From Streptomyces decoyicus (GTDB lineage Bacteria; Actinomycetota; Actinomycetes; Streptomycetales; Streptomycetaceae): a stretch of 64,000 nt of DNA. Under the pieces are notes generated by a model, which saw nothing but the letters and a program-made list of their open reading frames with translations, searched no databases and had not been told where the DNA came from. Location of the stretch: assembly GCF_019880305.1 (NCBI RefSeq), contig NZ_CP082301.1, positions 2,976,001-3,040,000 on the forward strand. Direction: 5' to 3'. The position numbers were made by a program, and so were the translations under genes. Positions 18,538 to 26,148 of this stretch are shown in pieces (position 1 is the stretch's first letter; the number at the start of each line of letters is the position of its first letter).

Positions 18538-18645
18538 ATGCATGTAGTCCTCGATGCCGCCCCGCTCCACCCCGGCCGCCCCATACCCCTGCGCCGCTCC
18601 CCCGCCCCGGCCGCCGGGTCGGCCGGCAAGGCGTACCGGAGCTGA
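18538..18645 (+). CDS. Possible 35-residue leader peptide in front of the inositol transporter
   Basis: ATG 18538 opens a 35-codon frame (MHVVLDAAPLHPGRPIPL...) with GAAAGG nine bases upstream. It ends two bases before the transporter ATG at 18648, so ribosomes finishing it could re-initiate on the transporter. The sequence is Pro/Arg/Ala-rich and matches nothing I know. It could be a coupling leader or chance. Confidence 0.3.
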   Translation: MHVVLDAAPLHPGRPIPLRRSPAPAAGSAGKAYRS

Positions 18646-18647
18646 CG

Positions 18648-20060
18648 ATGGCCCCTCCGACCAGCCAGGTGGCGCCCGCCGGTCCGCGCGAGAGTGCGCG
18701 GACCCGCAGCGCCAAGCGCTTCATCGTCGGCATCGCTGCCATTGCCGCCCTCGGCGGCGCCCTTTTCGGCTACGACACCGGAGTGATCTCCGGCGCCCTC
18801 CCCTTCATGGAGGGCCACTTCGGCCTCACCTCGCTGGGCGAAGGCATCATCACCAGCGCGCTGCTGATCGGCGCGGCCTTCGGCTCGCTGATCGGCGGCC
18901 GGATGTCCGATGCCCTGGGACGGCGCAACTCCCTGCTGTGGGCGGGCGCCGTGTTCATCGGCGGGGCGCTGGCCGTCGCGCTCTCCCCGAGCGTCCCCTT
19001 CATGACCGTGGCGCGCTTCGTTCTCGGGCTGGCCGTCGGCAGCGCCTCCGTCATCACCCCGCTCTACCTCTCCGAGATCGCGCCCCCGCACATCCGCGGC
19101 CGGCTGGTCTCGTTCAACTCACTGATGATCGTCAGCGGTCAGCTGCTCGCCTATCTCATCAACGCCGTTCTGGCGCACTGGGCGGCCTGGCGCTGGATGC
19201 TGGGCCTTGCGGCACTGCCCGCCGTGGCACTGTTCGTCGGGCTCTTCTTCCTCCCCGACACCCCGCGCTGGTACATCAGCAAGGGCCGCCTGGACGACGC
19301 GGCCCGGGTGCTGCACCGTACGCTGCCCGCCGAGGACGTTCCCGCCGAACTGGCCCGTATCGACCGTGCCCGTGCCCTGGAGGCCGACGCCCGGCGCGGC
19401 GGCCGGCAGCAGCTGCGCACGCCGTGGGTGCGGCGGCTGCTCCTGGTCGGCATCGGTCTGGCGGCCGTCCAGCAGATCACCGGTGTCAATGCCGTGGTCT
19501 ACTTCGCGCCCAAGATCCTGGCGTCGACCGGTCTGGGGACCGGCGCCTCGATCACCGCCACCATCGCCGTCGGCGTGATCTCGGTCCTGGCCACCGCGAT
19601 CGGGATGTCCCTGATCGACCGGGTCGGCCGGCGGCCCATGCTGCTCACGGGGCTGGCCGGTATGGCCGCCTCGCTCGCCCTGCTCGGCGCCTCTTTCCGT
19701 CTGCCGCACTCGACCGCCGTCAGCTTCCTCGTTCTCGGTCTGATGGTCCTCTACATGGCCTTCATGCAGGCGACCCTCAACACGGGTGTCTGGCTGCTGC
19801 TCGCCGAGATGTTCCCGCTCAAGGTGCGCGGACTGGCCATGGGCGCCGCGGTGTTCGTGATGTGGCTGGTCAACTTCGCGGTGGCGCTGGCCTTCCCGCT
19901 GCTGCTCGACGCGGTCGGCGCCGGCACCACGTTCTGGTTCTTCGGCGTGATGTGTGTGCTGTCCCTGGTGTTCTGCAAGCGGTACGCACCGGAGACGAAG
20001 GGGCTCGCACTGGAGGACCTGGAGCACGAGCTGCGCAAGGCGGCGACGGGCGAGGCGTGA
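18648..20060 (+). CDS. iolT: Sugar-porter MFS transporter, probable myo-inositol importer
   Basis: 470 residues, 12 predicted transmembrane helices. Sugar-porter signatures in order: FGYDTGVISGALPF in TM1, GGRMSDALGRRNSL between TM2 and TM3, RFVLGLAVGSASVITPLYLSEIAP, PDTPRWYISKGR before the central loop, QQITGVNAVVYFAPKI in TM7, DRVGRRP between TM8 and TM9, and PETKG at the end. Proton-coupled uptake of inositol is inferred from location beside iolG and similarity to IolT-type porters. The stop codon begins a 14-bp tandem array. Confidence 0.88.
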   Translation: MAPPTSQVAPAGPRESARTRSAKRFIVGIAAIAALGGALFGYDTGVISGALPFMEGHFGLTSLGEGIITSALLIGAAFGSLIGGRMSDALGRRNSLLWAGAVFIGGALAVALSPSVPFMTVARFVLGLAVGSASVITPLYLSEIAPPHIRGRLVSFNSLMIVSGQLLAYLINAVLAHWAAWRWMLGLAALPAVALFVGLFFLPDTPRWYISKGRLDDAARVLHRTLPAEDVPAELARIDRARALEADARRGGRQQLRTPWVRRLLLVGIGLAAVQQITGVNAVVYFAPKILASTGLGTGASITATIAVGVISVLATAIGMSLIDRVGRRPMLLTGLAGMAASLALLGASFRLPHSTAVSFLVLGLMVLYMAFMQATLNTGVWLLLAEMFPLKVRGLAMGAAVFVMWLVNFAVALAFPLLLDAVGAGTTFWFFGVMCVLSLVFCKRYAPETKGLALEDLEHELRKAATGEA

Positions 20061-20141
20061 CGACGCCGAACGGACGGCGCCGAACGGACTGTGCCGAGCG
20101 GACGGTGCCGAGCGAACGGTGCCGAACGGACGGTGCCGAAG
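20058..20141 (+). repeat. 14-bp tandem repeat starting at the transporter stop codon
   Basis: Six head-to-tail 14-bp units: TGACGACGCCGAAC (beginning with the stop), GGACGGCGCCGAAC, GGACTGTGCCGAGC, GGACGGTGCCGAGC, GAACGGTGCCGAAC, GGACGGTGCCGAAG. No gene lies between here and 20271. Confidence 0.9.
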
Positions 20142-20270
20142 GGGAGTCGGCGGGGAGCCGGCGGCGACGAGAGCGGCCACCGGCGTACGAAAAGTGACGG
20201 GCCGTCGGCGGAACCGCGAACCGCTCCCCCGGCGTCGGAACGGGTGGAATCACATCCAACGGGGGAAACG

Positions 20271-20645
20271 GTGGAATTCGTGAATGCCAACACTCTCAGC
20301 CATGTCGTCAAGCGCACGGCCGTCCTCACCGCGACCGCGGGGCTGCTGACCGCCGGACTGCTCACCGGTCCGGCGTCCGCCGACAGTCCGGCCGGCGGCC
20401 GGCCCGGCACTCTGGCCGCCTGCGCGTACTACAACGGAAACGCCCTCACCGTCTACGGTCAGCGCGGCGACCGCGTCTCGCAGGTGCAGTGCCTGCTGGC
20501 GAACCGCCGCTATCTCCCCTGGGGAGATGTGACCGGGTACTTCGGTCCCAAGACCCGGGCCGCGGTGAAGAAGTTCCAGTCCCGGCACCATCTGACCTCC
20601 AACGGCAAGGTCGACAAGAAGACCTGGCGCGCGCTCTACGCCTGA
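20271..20645 (+). CDS. Secreted peptidoglycan-binding domain protein
   Basis: 124 residues from GTG 20271, which has GGGGG six bases upstream; the GTG at 20280 is an alternative. A Sec signal (VKRTAVLTATAGLLTAGLLT, then GPASA-DS) is followed by one PG_binding_1 domain: VSQVQCLLANRRYLPW, DVTGYFGPKTRAAVKKFQ, SNGKVDKKTWRALY. There is no catalytic domain, so it probably binds cell wall only. Cysteines in LAACAYY and VQCLL may pair. It stands alone and is followed by a large palindrome that could end transcription. Confidence 0.85.
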   Translation: MEFVNANTLSHVVKRTAVLTATAGLLTAGLLTGPASADSPAGGRPGTLAACAYYNGNALTVYGQRGDRVSQVQCLLANRRYLPWGDVTGYFGPKTRAAVKKFQSRHHLTSNGKVDKKTWRALYA

Positions 20646-20709
20646 TCCGCGTCCGGCGGTCCGGCGGTCCGGCAGCTCGCAGGCCGGACGCCGGCAGGTT
20701 CGCGGCTTA

Positions 20710-20755
20710 CGTGGGGCGGGCCGGTTCCCCAGCTGGGGAACCGGCCCGCCCCACG
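20710..20755. terminator. 46-bp perfect palindrome, probable bidirectional terminator
   Basis: Bases 20710-20732 are the exact reverse complement of 20733-20755, centred on AGCT, giving a 21-bp GC-rich stem with a four-base loop in RNA. It lies 65 bp after the peptidoglycan-binding gene. There is no T tract. Confidence 0.65.
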
Positions 20756-21135
20756 GCCATTTGCACGGCACTTCCCGGACCGCGGCACGTCCCTGACCAC
20801 GGCACTTCCCGGACCACGGCACTTCCCGGACCACGGCGCATCCCGGACCGCGGCACTTCCCGGACCGCGGCAGCCCTCGGGCTGCGGCACTCCCCGGGGC
20901 CGCTGCACTCCTCGGACCGCGCCCCCTGACCCACGCCGATCGGCCCGCCCCGGTGGCGAACCGTCCCGCCCCAGTTCCGGACCGTCCCGTCCCGCCACGG
21001 TTCCAGACCAATCCGTCCCGGTTCCGAACTACCCCGCCCCGGTTCCGGACCGTCCTGCCCCGTCCCGCCCCGGTTCCAGACCATCCCGCCCCGGTTCCGA
21101 ACTGCCCTGACCCGCTTCCGGTCCGTCCCACCCCC
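20756..21135. repeat. Repeat-filled intergenic block
   Basis: The 683-bp gap 20646-21328 holds no convincing gene. 20766-20875 is built of about six 17-bp units like CACTTCCCGGACCACGG; 20945-21120 is built of 16-18-bp units around CCCCGGTTCCGGACC / CCCCGGTTCCAGACC. Both arrays drift in sequence, and frames through them show no signal peptide, domain or ribosome binding site. Confidence 0.75.
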
Positions 21136-21328
21136 GTCACAGCCATCCGCCCCGCGTCACGGCTGTCACCGTTACGCGGGGCTTCCGTCACAGCCGATCA
21201 ACAGCCCCTCCCCGATGGTTACTCGGTGTCGTTGTCCAGACACAGGGTGAGTGATCACCAGGCCGTACGCAGCCCCCTGCCGGCTCCCCCGGGCCGACCC
21301 TGCGAACGGCGCTCAGGAGGTGGCAGAG

Positions 21329-21523
21329 ATGACCGACCGCAAGCTCTGGTCGTACAAGGAGATCGCCGCGCACATCCAGGTGCAGCCGGACACCGTGCGC
21401 TCCTACCGCAAGCACGGGCTGCTGCCCGAACCGGATCTGGTGGAGGGCGGGAAACCGTACTGGTTCGCCGACACGGTCAGAGCGTGGGTGGCGCGGCGGC
21501 CGGGCCAACGCGGCCGGCGCTGA
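21329..21523 (+). CDS. Small MerR/AlpA-like helix-turn-helix protein
   Basis: 64 residues, start ATG 21329 with AGGAGG eight bases upstream. Winged-HTH content: LWSYKEIAAHIQVQPDTVRSYRKHGLLPEPD, then a short wing and FADTVRAWVARRPGQRG. This is the layout of excisionase/AlpA-like and MerR-type DNA-binding modules without an effector domain. Such proteins are often phage-linked, but no integrase or attachment site is nearby, and chromosomal orphans are common in Streptomyces. Targets unknown. Confidence 0.75.
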   Translation: MTDRKLWSYKEIAAHIQVQPDTVRSYRKHGLLPEPDLVEGGKPYWFADTVRAWVARRPGQRGRR

Positions 21524-21652
21524 GAGCCACCTAACCGGCCCGGAACCCCCGGCAGCCCCGCCGGGCGACGCCGGGCGACGCCGGGCGATTCCGGCGATGC
21601 CGGGGGCCGGGGGACACCCGCCCGCCAGGCCTCCCGGCCCTACGATCGAGGT

Positions 21653-22600
21653 ATGCCCCAGAAACCCCAGGCAGCGGCTCCCGCCCGGATCGCGGTGATC
21701 GGCGGCGGCGCGATCGGTGGCTACACCGCCGCCCTTGCCCAGTGGGCCGGTCTCGACGTCACGCTGTGCGTCCGCAGCCCGCTGGAGGGTCTCAGCGTCG
21801 AGAGCGGCGGCACGGTCCGGCCCGCGGCGGTACGCATCGTCACCGACCCCGCGCAGGTGGCGCCGGTCGACTGGGTGCTGCTGACCACCAAGGCGCAGGA
21901 CACCGCGGGCGCCGAGGGCTGGCTGCGGCGGCTGTGCGGCCGGGACACGGCCGTCGCGGTGCTGCAGAACGGCATCGGCCTGAAGGAGCGCGTCGCTCCG
22001 CTCGTGCCCCGGGGCACCCGCATCCTGCCCACCGTGGTCTACATCTCGGCGGAGCGCACCGCGCCCGGCCGCATCCTGCATCACGTCGCCAGTGAACTGC
22101 ATGTGCCCGAGGGCCCGTTGGCCGACCGGTTCGCCGCCGTGCTGGACGGCAGCGGGCTGCGGGTGCATCGCGTTTCCGACTTCACCACGGCCGCCTGGCG
22201 CAAGCTGTTCACCAACCTCGCGGCCAATCCGATCACCGCCCTTCTCCAACAGCGGATAGGGATCTTCGCCGACCCGGAGATGGCCGCGCTCACCCGCGAT
22301 CTGCTGCGTGAGGCGGCCGTCGTCGCGCGCGCCGAGGGCGCGGACATCGGCGAAGCGGATATCACCAGGACGCTGGAGCTCTATGCCACCGCACCTCCGG
22401 ACGGCGGCTCCTCGATGCTCTACGACCGCCTCGCGGGCCGCCCCCTGGAGCACGAGTTCCTGACCGGCGCGGTGGTCAGGGCCGGTGAACGGCACGGCAT
22501 CGCCACCCCGTTGAACAGGATGCTGCTGACCCTGCTGCGAGCGGTGGACCACGAGCTGCGGCGCGAAGGCACGCATGGACATCGGGACGTACGGGCCTAG
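21653..22600 (+). CDS. Ketopantoate reductase (PanE/ApbA) family oxidoreductase
   Basis: 315 residues. N-terminal Rossmann motif IAVIGGGAIGG (residues 13-23), LLTTKAQD and VLQNGIG as in PanE, and the C-terminal helical domain with the catalytic-lysine region WRKLFTNLAANPITAL and the substrate-side Ser in SSMLYDRLAGRPLEHEF. PanE reduces 2-dehydropantoate with NADPH for coenzyme A synthesis; genomes often hold several paralogues, so pantothenate synthesis is not certain. The ATG at 21653 lacks a strong Shine-Dalgarno. The last codons plus TAG form the first unit of a tandem repeat. Confidence 0.85.
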   Translation: MPQKPQAAAPARIAVIGGGAIGGYTAALAQWAGLDVTLCVRSPLEGLSVESGGTVRPAAVRIVTDPAQVAPVDWVLLTTKAQDTAGAEGWLRRLCGRDTAVAVLQNGIGLKERVAPLVPRGTRILPTVVYISAERTAPGRILHHVASELHVPEGPLADRFAAVLDGSGLRVHRVSDFTTAAWRKLFTNLAANPITALLQQRIGIFADPEMAALTRDLLREAAVVARAEGADIGEADITRTLELYATAPPDGGSSMLYDRLAGRPLEHEFLTGAVVRAGERHGIATPLNRMLLTLLRAVDHELRREGTHGHRDVRA

Positions 22601-22703
22601 AGGTGTAAGGGACGCAGGGACGTACGGGCGTAGAAATGTAGGGGCGTACGGACTTGGGGGCGTACGGACATAGGGGCGCGGCCATAGGACGTACGGACTG
22701 CGG
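22584..22703 (+). repeat. Tandem repeat spanning the PanE-like stop codon
   Basis: GGGACGTACGGGCCTAG (22584-22600, ends in the stop) is repeated as GGGACGTACGGGCGTAG (22617-22633), GGGGCGTACGGACTTG (22641-22656), GGGGCGTACGGACATAG (22657-22673) and a partial copy near 22686. Spacing varies between 16 and 33 bp. It fills most of the gap to the LacI gene. Confidence 0.85.
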
Positions 22704-22773
22704 GCATAGGGCCGCGAAGGCGTACCGCGGGGCCGGAGAGGGCTGGGTAGGAAAGGCGCAGCCTGCGCGGGCG

Positions 22774-23976
22774 TCAGACGGGCCGGGGTGGTGCCGTCGA
22801 GCCCCTGATCTCCAGTTCCGGGGCCACGAGTTGCCGGCCGGCCGGGGCGTCCGGGCGTTCCATACGGTCCAGGAGGCAGCGCGCCGCCCGTCGGCCGACC
22901 TCGTGGCTGGCGTTGTTGACCGAGTTCAGCCAGAGGTGGCGGATGCGGGCGAGGTAGGTGTTGTCGTAGCCGACGAGGGAGAGGTCGGCGGGGACCTCCA
23001 GGCCCAGCTCCTGGGCGGCGGACAGCGCGCCGACGCCGGAGATGTCGTTGAACGCGAAGACGGCGGTGGGGCGTTCGGCAACGGGGCCGCCGGAGCCGCG
23101 CGAGGGGTTGAGCAGCCGGACCGCGGCGCGGTAGCCGCCCTCCTCGGTCCCGTCGCCGTTCTCCACTACGGCGCTCGCCGCCAGGCCGTGGGCGCGTACG
23201 GCGGACTCGAAGCCGCGTCGGCGGAGTTCGCCGACCAGTCCCTGCCCGGCGATATGGGCGATCCGGCGGTGGCCGAGGCCGATGAGGTGCTCGGTGGCGA
23301 GCCGGGCGCCGCGCTCGTCGTCGTTGGCGACCAGGTCGACGCGCGGCAAACGGGGTTCGTGGTTGCCCGCGATGACGGTCGGCAGCCGTTCGGCGACCTC
23401 GGCGAGGCCGTCGGTGTCCGGGAGCGTGCCGACGACGACGATGCCGTCGACCCGCAGCTCCTGGAAGGTGCGGGCGAAATCCTGGCCGGCCCGCCGGTCC
23501 AGCCGGCCGTCGGCCATCAGCATCCGCAGGCCGTGCGCCTGTAGCAGGGAGTTCAGCCCGTCGAGCACCTCGACGAACCAGGGGTTGCGCATATCGTTCA
23601 GCAGCACGCCGACGGTGTGCGTACGGCGTGCGACAAGACTGCGGGCCGCGGCGTTCGGCCGGTAGCCCAGCTCCTCGATGGCCTCCAGCACGGCCTGCCG
23701 CTTGGCGTCGCTGACCCGCGGCGAGCCCTGCAATACGAGCGAGACCAGCGACTTGGAGACGCCCGCGCGCTCGGCGACACCACGGATCGTCGGAGGCCGG
23801 CCCGCTTCCGGGACCGCTCCCGGCCGGGCGCCCGTCCGCGCGCCCGGTCGCTCTTCAGCCTTGTCTTCGGCGTTGTCTTCAGCCTTGTCGTCGGCCTTGC
23901 CTCCGGACGGCTCTCCGGCACCGCCTCCGGACCGCTCTCCGGGCCGTCCGCGGGCTCGCTGGTTGGACCGTTCCAT
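22774..23976 (-). CDS. LacI-family transcriptional regulator with disordered N-terminal extension
   Basis: 400 residues from ATG 23976 (MERSNQ), preferred over ATG 23994 because AAGGA lies at the right distance. About 60 charged, low-complexity residues (including repeated DDKAEDNAEDKAEE) precede the LacI helix-turn-helix TIRGVAERAGVSKSLVSLVL and hinge GYRPNAAARSL. The periplasmic-binding-like domain follows (TVGVLLNDMRNPWFVEVLDG, IAGNHEPRLP, VFAFNDISGVGAL, LVGYDNTYLA). It is divergent from an IolG-like dehydrogenase, with the same palindrome at its own start codon and in front of that gene, so it probably represses both in response to a sugar or cyclitol. Confidence 0.9.
   Translation of the reverse strand: MERSNQRARGRPGERSGGGAGEPSGGKADDKAEDNAEDKAEERPGARTGARPGAVPEAGRPPTIRGVAERAGVSKSLVSLVLQGSPRVSDAKRQAVLEAIEELGYRPNAAARSLVARRTHTVGVLLNDMRNPWFVEVLDGLNSLLQAHGLRMLMADGRLDRRAGQDFARTFQELRVDGIVVVGTLPDTDGLAEVAERLPTVIAGNHEPRLPRVDLVANDDERGARLATEHLIGLGHRRIAHIAGQGLVGELRRRGFESAVRAHGLAASAVVENGDGTEEGGYRAAVRLLNPSRGSGGPVAERPTAVFAFNDISGVGALSAAQELGLEVPADLSLVGYDNTYLARIRHLWLNSVNNASHEVGRRAARCLLDRMERPDAPAGRQLVAPELEIRGSTAPPRPV
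23963..23976. promoter_or_regulatory. LacI-type operator overlapping the regulator's start codon
   Basis: TTGGACCGTTCCAT, identical in 13 of 14 bases to the perfect palindrome at 24110-24123. It coincides with the first codons of the LacI gene (ATGGAACGGTCCAA), so binding could block its own expression. Confidence 0.55.
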
Positions 23977-24109
23977 AGCCGGAAATCCTTCCATCGGGGC
24001 GGGTGAGCGTCAATCCATGGGAGCGAGTGGGCCTCAATGCGCCACTGCGCCCCTGCAGAACGGTTGACATGCGGACATCAGGACATGCAGGGTGCCGGTA
24101 TGGCGAGGG

Positions 24110-24123
24110 TTGGACCGTTCCAA
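24110..24123. promoter_or_regulatory. LacI-type operator (TTGGACCGTTCCAA)
   Basis: A 14-bp palindrome with half-sites TTGGA/TCCAA and a central CG, the classical LacI-family layout. It lies 124 bp before the dehydrogenase ATG and 40 bp after a TTGACA hexamer (24064-24069) for which no good -10 was found. Confidence 0.65.
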
Positions 24124-24137
24124 AGTGGTCGGGGCGG

Positions 24138-24232
24138 GCGCCTTCCTCCCCCTCCCGCCTCCCCTCCCGCCTTCCTCTCCCTCTCCTCCCCCTTCCTCTC
24201 CTCCCTCCTCCTCTTCGCTCTCCGTACTTCCG
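24138..24232 (+). other. Polypyrimidine tract in the leader of the dehydrogenase gene
   Basis: About 90 bp made almost only of C and T (CCTCCCCCTCCC, CTCTCCCTCTCC, CTCCCTCCTCCTCTTC) between the LacI-type operator and the gene at 24248. Mirror-like pyrimidine tracts of this kind can form triplex DNA or act as an unstructured leader. No gene is seen in it. Confidence 0.6.
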
Positions 24233-24247
24233 GAAAGGACCCGAGGC

Positions 24248-25279
24248 ATGAAGATCGGTCTGATCGGCACCGGGCGCATCGGCGCGTTCCACGCCCACAC
24301 CCTGCGGAGCGTCCCGGGCGTCACGGACATCGTGGTCGCGGATGTGGACACCGCCCGCGCCGCGTCACTGGCACAGACCCTCGGCGTACGGGCCGCCGCG
24401 AGCATCGAGGAGATGTACGCGGACGGTCCGGACGGCGTGGTGATCACTGCCGCGACCAGCGCCCACGCCGGCCTGATCCACCAGGCCCTGGACGCCGGGG
24501 TGCCGGTGTTCTGCGAGAAACCGGTCGCACTGGACGTGCCCGGCACCGTCGGTGTGGTGGAGCGGGCGCAGGCCGGCACCGTGCCCGTACAGATCGGCTT
24601 CCAGCGTCGCTTCGACGCGGGCTACCGCGCCGCGCGCGAGGCGCTGCACTCCGGGGAGCTGGGCTGGCTGCACACCCTGCGCGCCTGCACCAGCGACCGG
24701 ACGCCGCCGCCCGCCGGCTATATCCCCACCTCCGGCGGGCTGTTCCGGGATTGCAGCATTCACGACTTCGACATCCTGCGCTGGCTCACCGGCCGCGAGG
24801 TGGTCTCGGTCTACGCCCAGGGCGCCAACCGGGGCGCGCCCTTCTTCGCCGACGGTGACGATGTGGACACCTGCGCGGCGCTGCTGCGCTTCGACGACGA
24901 CACCCTGGCCACCGTCACGGCGACCCGCTACAACGGGGCGGGCCATGACGTCCGCCTGGAGGTCTGCGGCTCCGAGGGCGCCCGCTTCGTCGGCCTGGAC
25001 GACCGGGCGCCGCTGCCGTCGGCCGAGGCGAAGCTGTCGTGGCAGCGGGCTGCCGACCCGTACGCCACGTTCATGGAGCGCTTCCACGACGCATACGTCA
25101 CCGAACTGGGCGTCTTCGCCGAGGTCGTGGCGGGCCGGGCGCCGAGCCCGTGCTCGCCGGCGGAGGCGCTGGAGGCGCTCTATGTCGCCGAGGCGTGCGA
25201 GCGTTCGCGGCGCACCGGCGGGCCGGTCGCCGTGGCGGATGTCCGGGCCACCGCCGGTGGTGCGGCTCCGGGCGCGTGA
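24248..25279 (+). CDS. Inositol 2-dehydrogenase-like Gfo/Idh/MocA oxidoreductase
   Basis: 343 residues from ATG 24248 with AAAGGA upstream; a longer frame through the polypyrimidine tract is rejected. Rossmann IGLIGTGRIGAFH at the N-terminus, FCEKPVALD, GFQRRFDAGYR, and the catalytic region LFRDCSIHDFDILRWL. The motif set is close to IolG, so a cyclitol or aldose is the likely substrate; scyllo- or chiro-inositol would complement the iolG at 17352. Expression is probably controlled by the divergent LacI regulator. Confidence 0.88.
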   Translation: MKIGLIGTGRIGAFHAHTLRSVPGVTDIVVADVDTARAASLAQTLGVRAAASIEEMYADGPDGVVITAATSAHAGLIHQALDAGVPVFCEKPVALDVPGTVGVVERAQAGTVPVQIGFQRRFDAGYRAAREALHSGELGWLHTLRACTSDRTPPPAGYIPTSGGLFRDCSIHDFDILRWLTGREVVSVYAQGANRGAPFFADGDDVDTCAALLRFDDDTLATVTATRYNGAGHDVRLEVCGSEGARFVGLDDRAPLPSAEAKLSWQRAADPYATFMERFHDAYVTELGVFAEVVAGRAPSPCSPAEALEALYVAEACERSRRTGGPVAVADVRATAGGAAPGA

Positions 25280-25326
25280 GCGACCCCGACTTTCTGACGT
25301 TCCCCTTCATCACACCCTCCCGCCCC

Positions 25327-25899
25327 TCAACTCCCTTCGCCGGCACGGTCCGACGGTGCGGGGCCCGCCGCTGCGGTCAGGTCCAGCCGCCACTCGTTGG
25401 AGCGCATCAGGTGCCCCTTCGGATACTCGAAGGCGCGCTCTCCGACGAGGGTGAACCCGGCCTTGCGGCAGACCGCATTGGATGCGGCGTGCTCCACCGA
25501 CGGAAAGGCATGCAGTGAGCGGTGCCGGCCCTCGGCCCTGGCCGCCGCGATGACCTCGCGCGCCGCCGCGACCGCGATGCCCCGGCCCTGGAACTCGGGC
25601 AGCACGCCCCACCCCGTCTCGTACACCTCCTCCCCCTGCTGTCCCCGCTCCCAGAAACCTATGGACCCGGCCACCGCGCCCTCCGGGTCGACGATGATGC
25701 GGAACATCTGCCCCGCTCCGTCGAGGTCGAGATAGCGCGCATGCCGGGCGAGCAGTTGCTCCTCGGTCTCCGGGCCGCCCAGGTGGGCGGTCATCTCCGG
25801 TGCGTTGGTCCTGCGCAGCAGATCGAGGTCGGCCGCCGCCCACGGCTCGATCCGCACCCGCAGCAGAGCCGAACCGTCACTCTCCGTAATCAACGTCAT
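25327..25899 (-). CDS. GNAT-family N-acetyltransferase
   Basis: 190 residues from ATG 25899 (MTLITESDG); a GTG at 25932 is an alternative. GNAT features: WAAADLDLLRR at the first helix, VAGSIGFWERG strand, GWGVLPEFQGRGIAVAAAREV (the Q/RxxGxG/A acetyl-CoA pyrophosphate loop is QGRGIA), and NAVCRKAGFTLVGE. Resembles RimJ/RimL-type acetyltransferases. The acceptor is unknown. No Shine-Dalgarno is evident before ATG 25899, and TACAGT six bases upstream could be a -10 for a leaderless transcript. Confidence 0.82.
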   Translation of the reverse strand: MTLITESDGSALLRVRIEPWAAADLDLLRRTNAPEMTAHLGGPETEEQLLARHARYLDLDGAGQMFRIIVDPEGAVAGSIGFWERGQQGEEVYETGWGVLPEFQGRGIAVAAAREVIAAARAEGRHRSLHAFPSVEHAASNAVCRKAGFTLVGERAFEYPKGHLMRSNEWRLDLTAAAGPAPSDRAGEGS

Positions 25900-25991
25900 G
25901 TCTGAACTGTAAGGGCACCCACTGACAATCACGCCGGTGCCGACAGCAACAGGGCGGCAGCGACACGGCTACGGCAACAGGAGGAAGAGAC

Positions 25992-26092
25992 GGAAAGGGC
26001 GGAAGGGATGGAAAGGGCGGAAGGGATGGAAAGGGCGGAAGGGACGGAGGGACGGAGGGACGGAAGAGGCGGAAGAGGCGGCAACGGGCCGG
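25992..26092. repeat. 18-bp purine-rich tandem repeat
   Basis: Three consecutive 18-bp units GGAAAGGGCGGAAGGGAT (last base C in the third) at 25992-26045, then shorter GGAGGGACGGAGGGACGG units. It occupies the gap between the GNAT and DedA genes and is almost all purine on the plus strand. Confidence 0.85.
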
Positions 26093-26148
26093 CAGCGACG
26101 GCACGGTGAGGCCTGAATCGCCCGCCCGCCCGGCCACGGCCCACCCCG

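Noticed and set aside
21329..21523. AlpA-like gene as a sign of an integrated element
   Set aside because: No integrase, attachment repeat, tRNA or phage gene is nearby and composition does not change.
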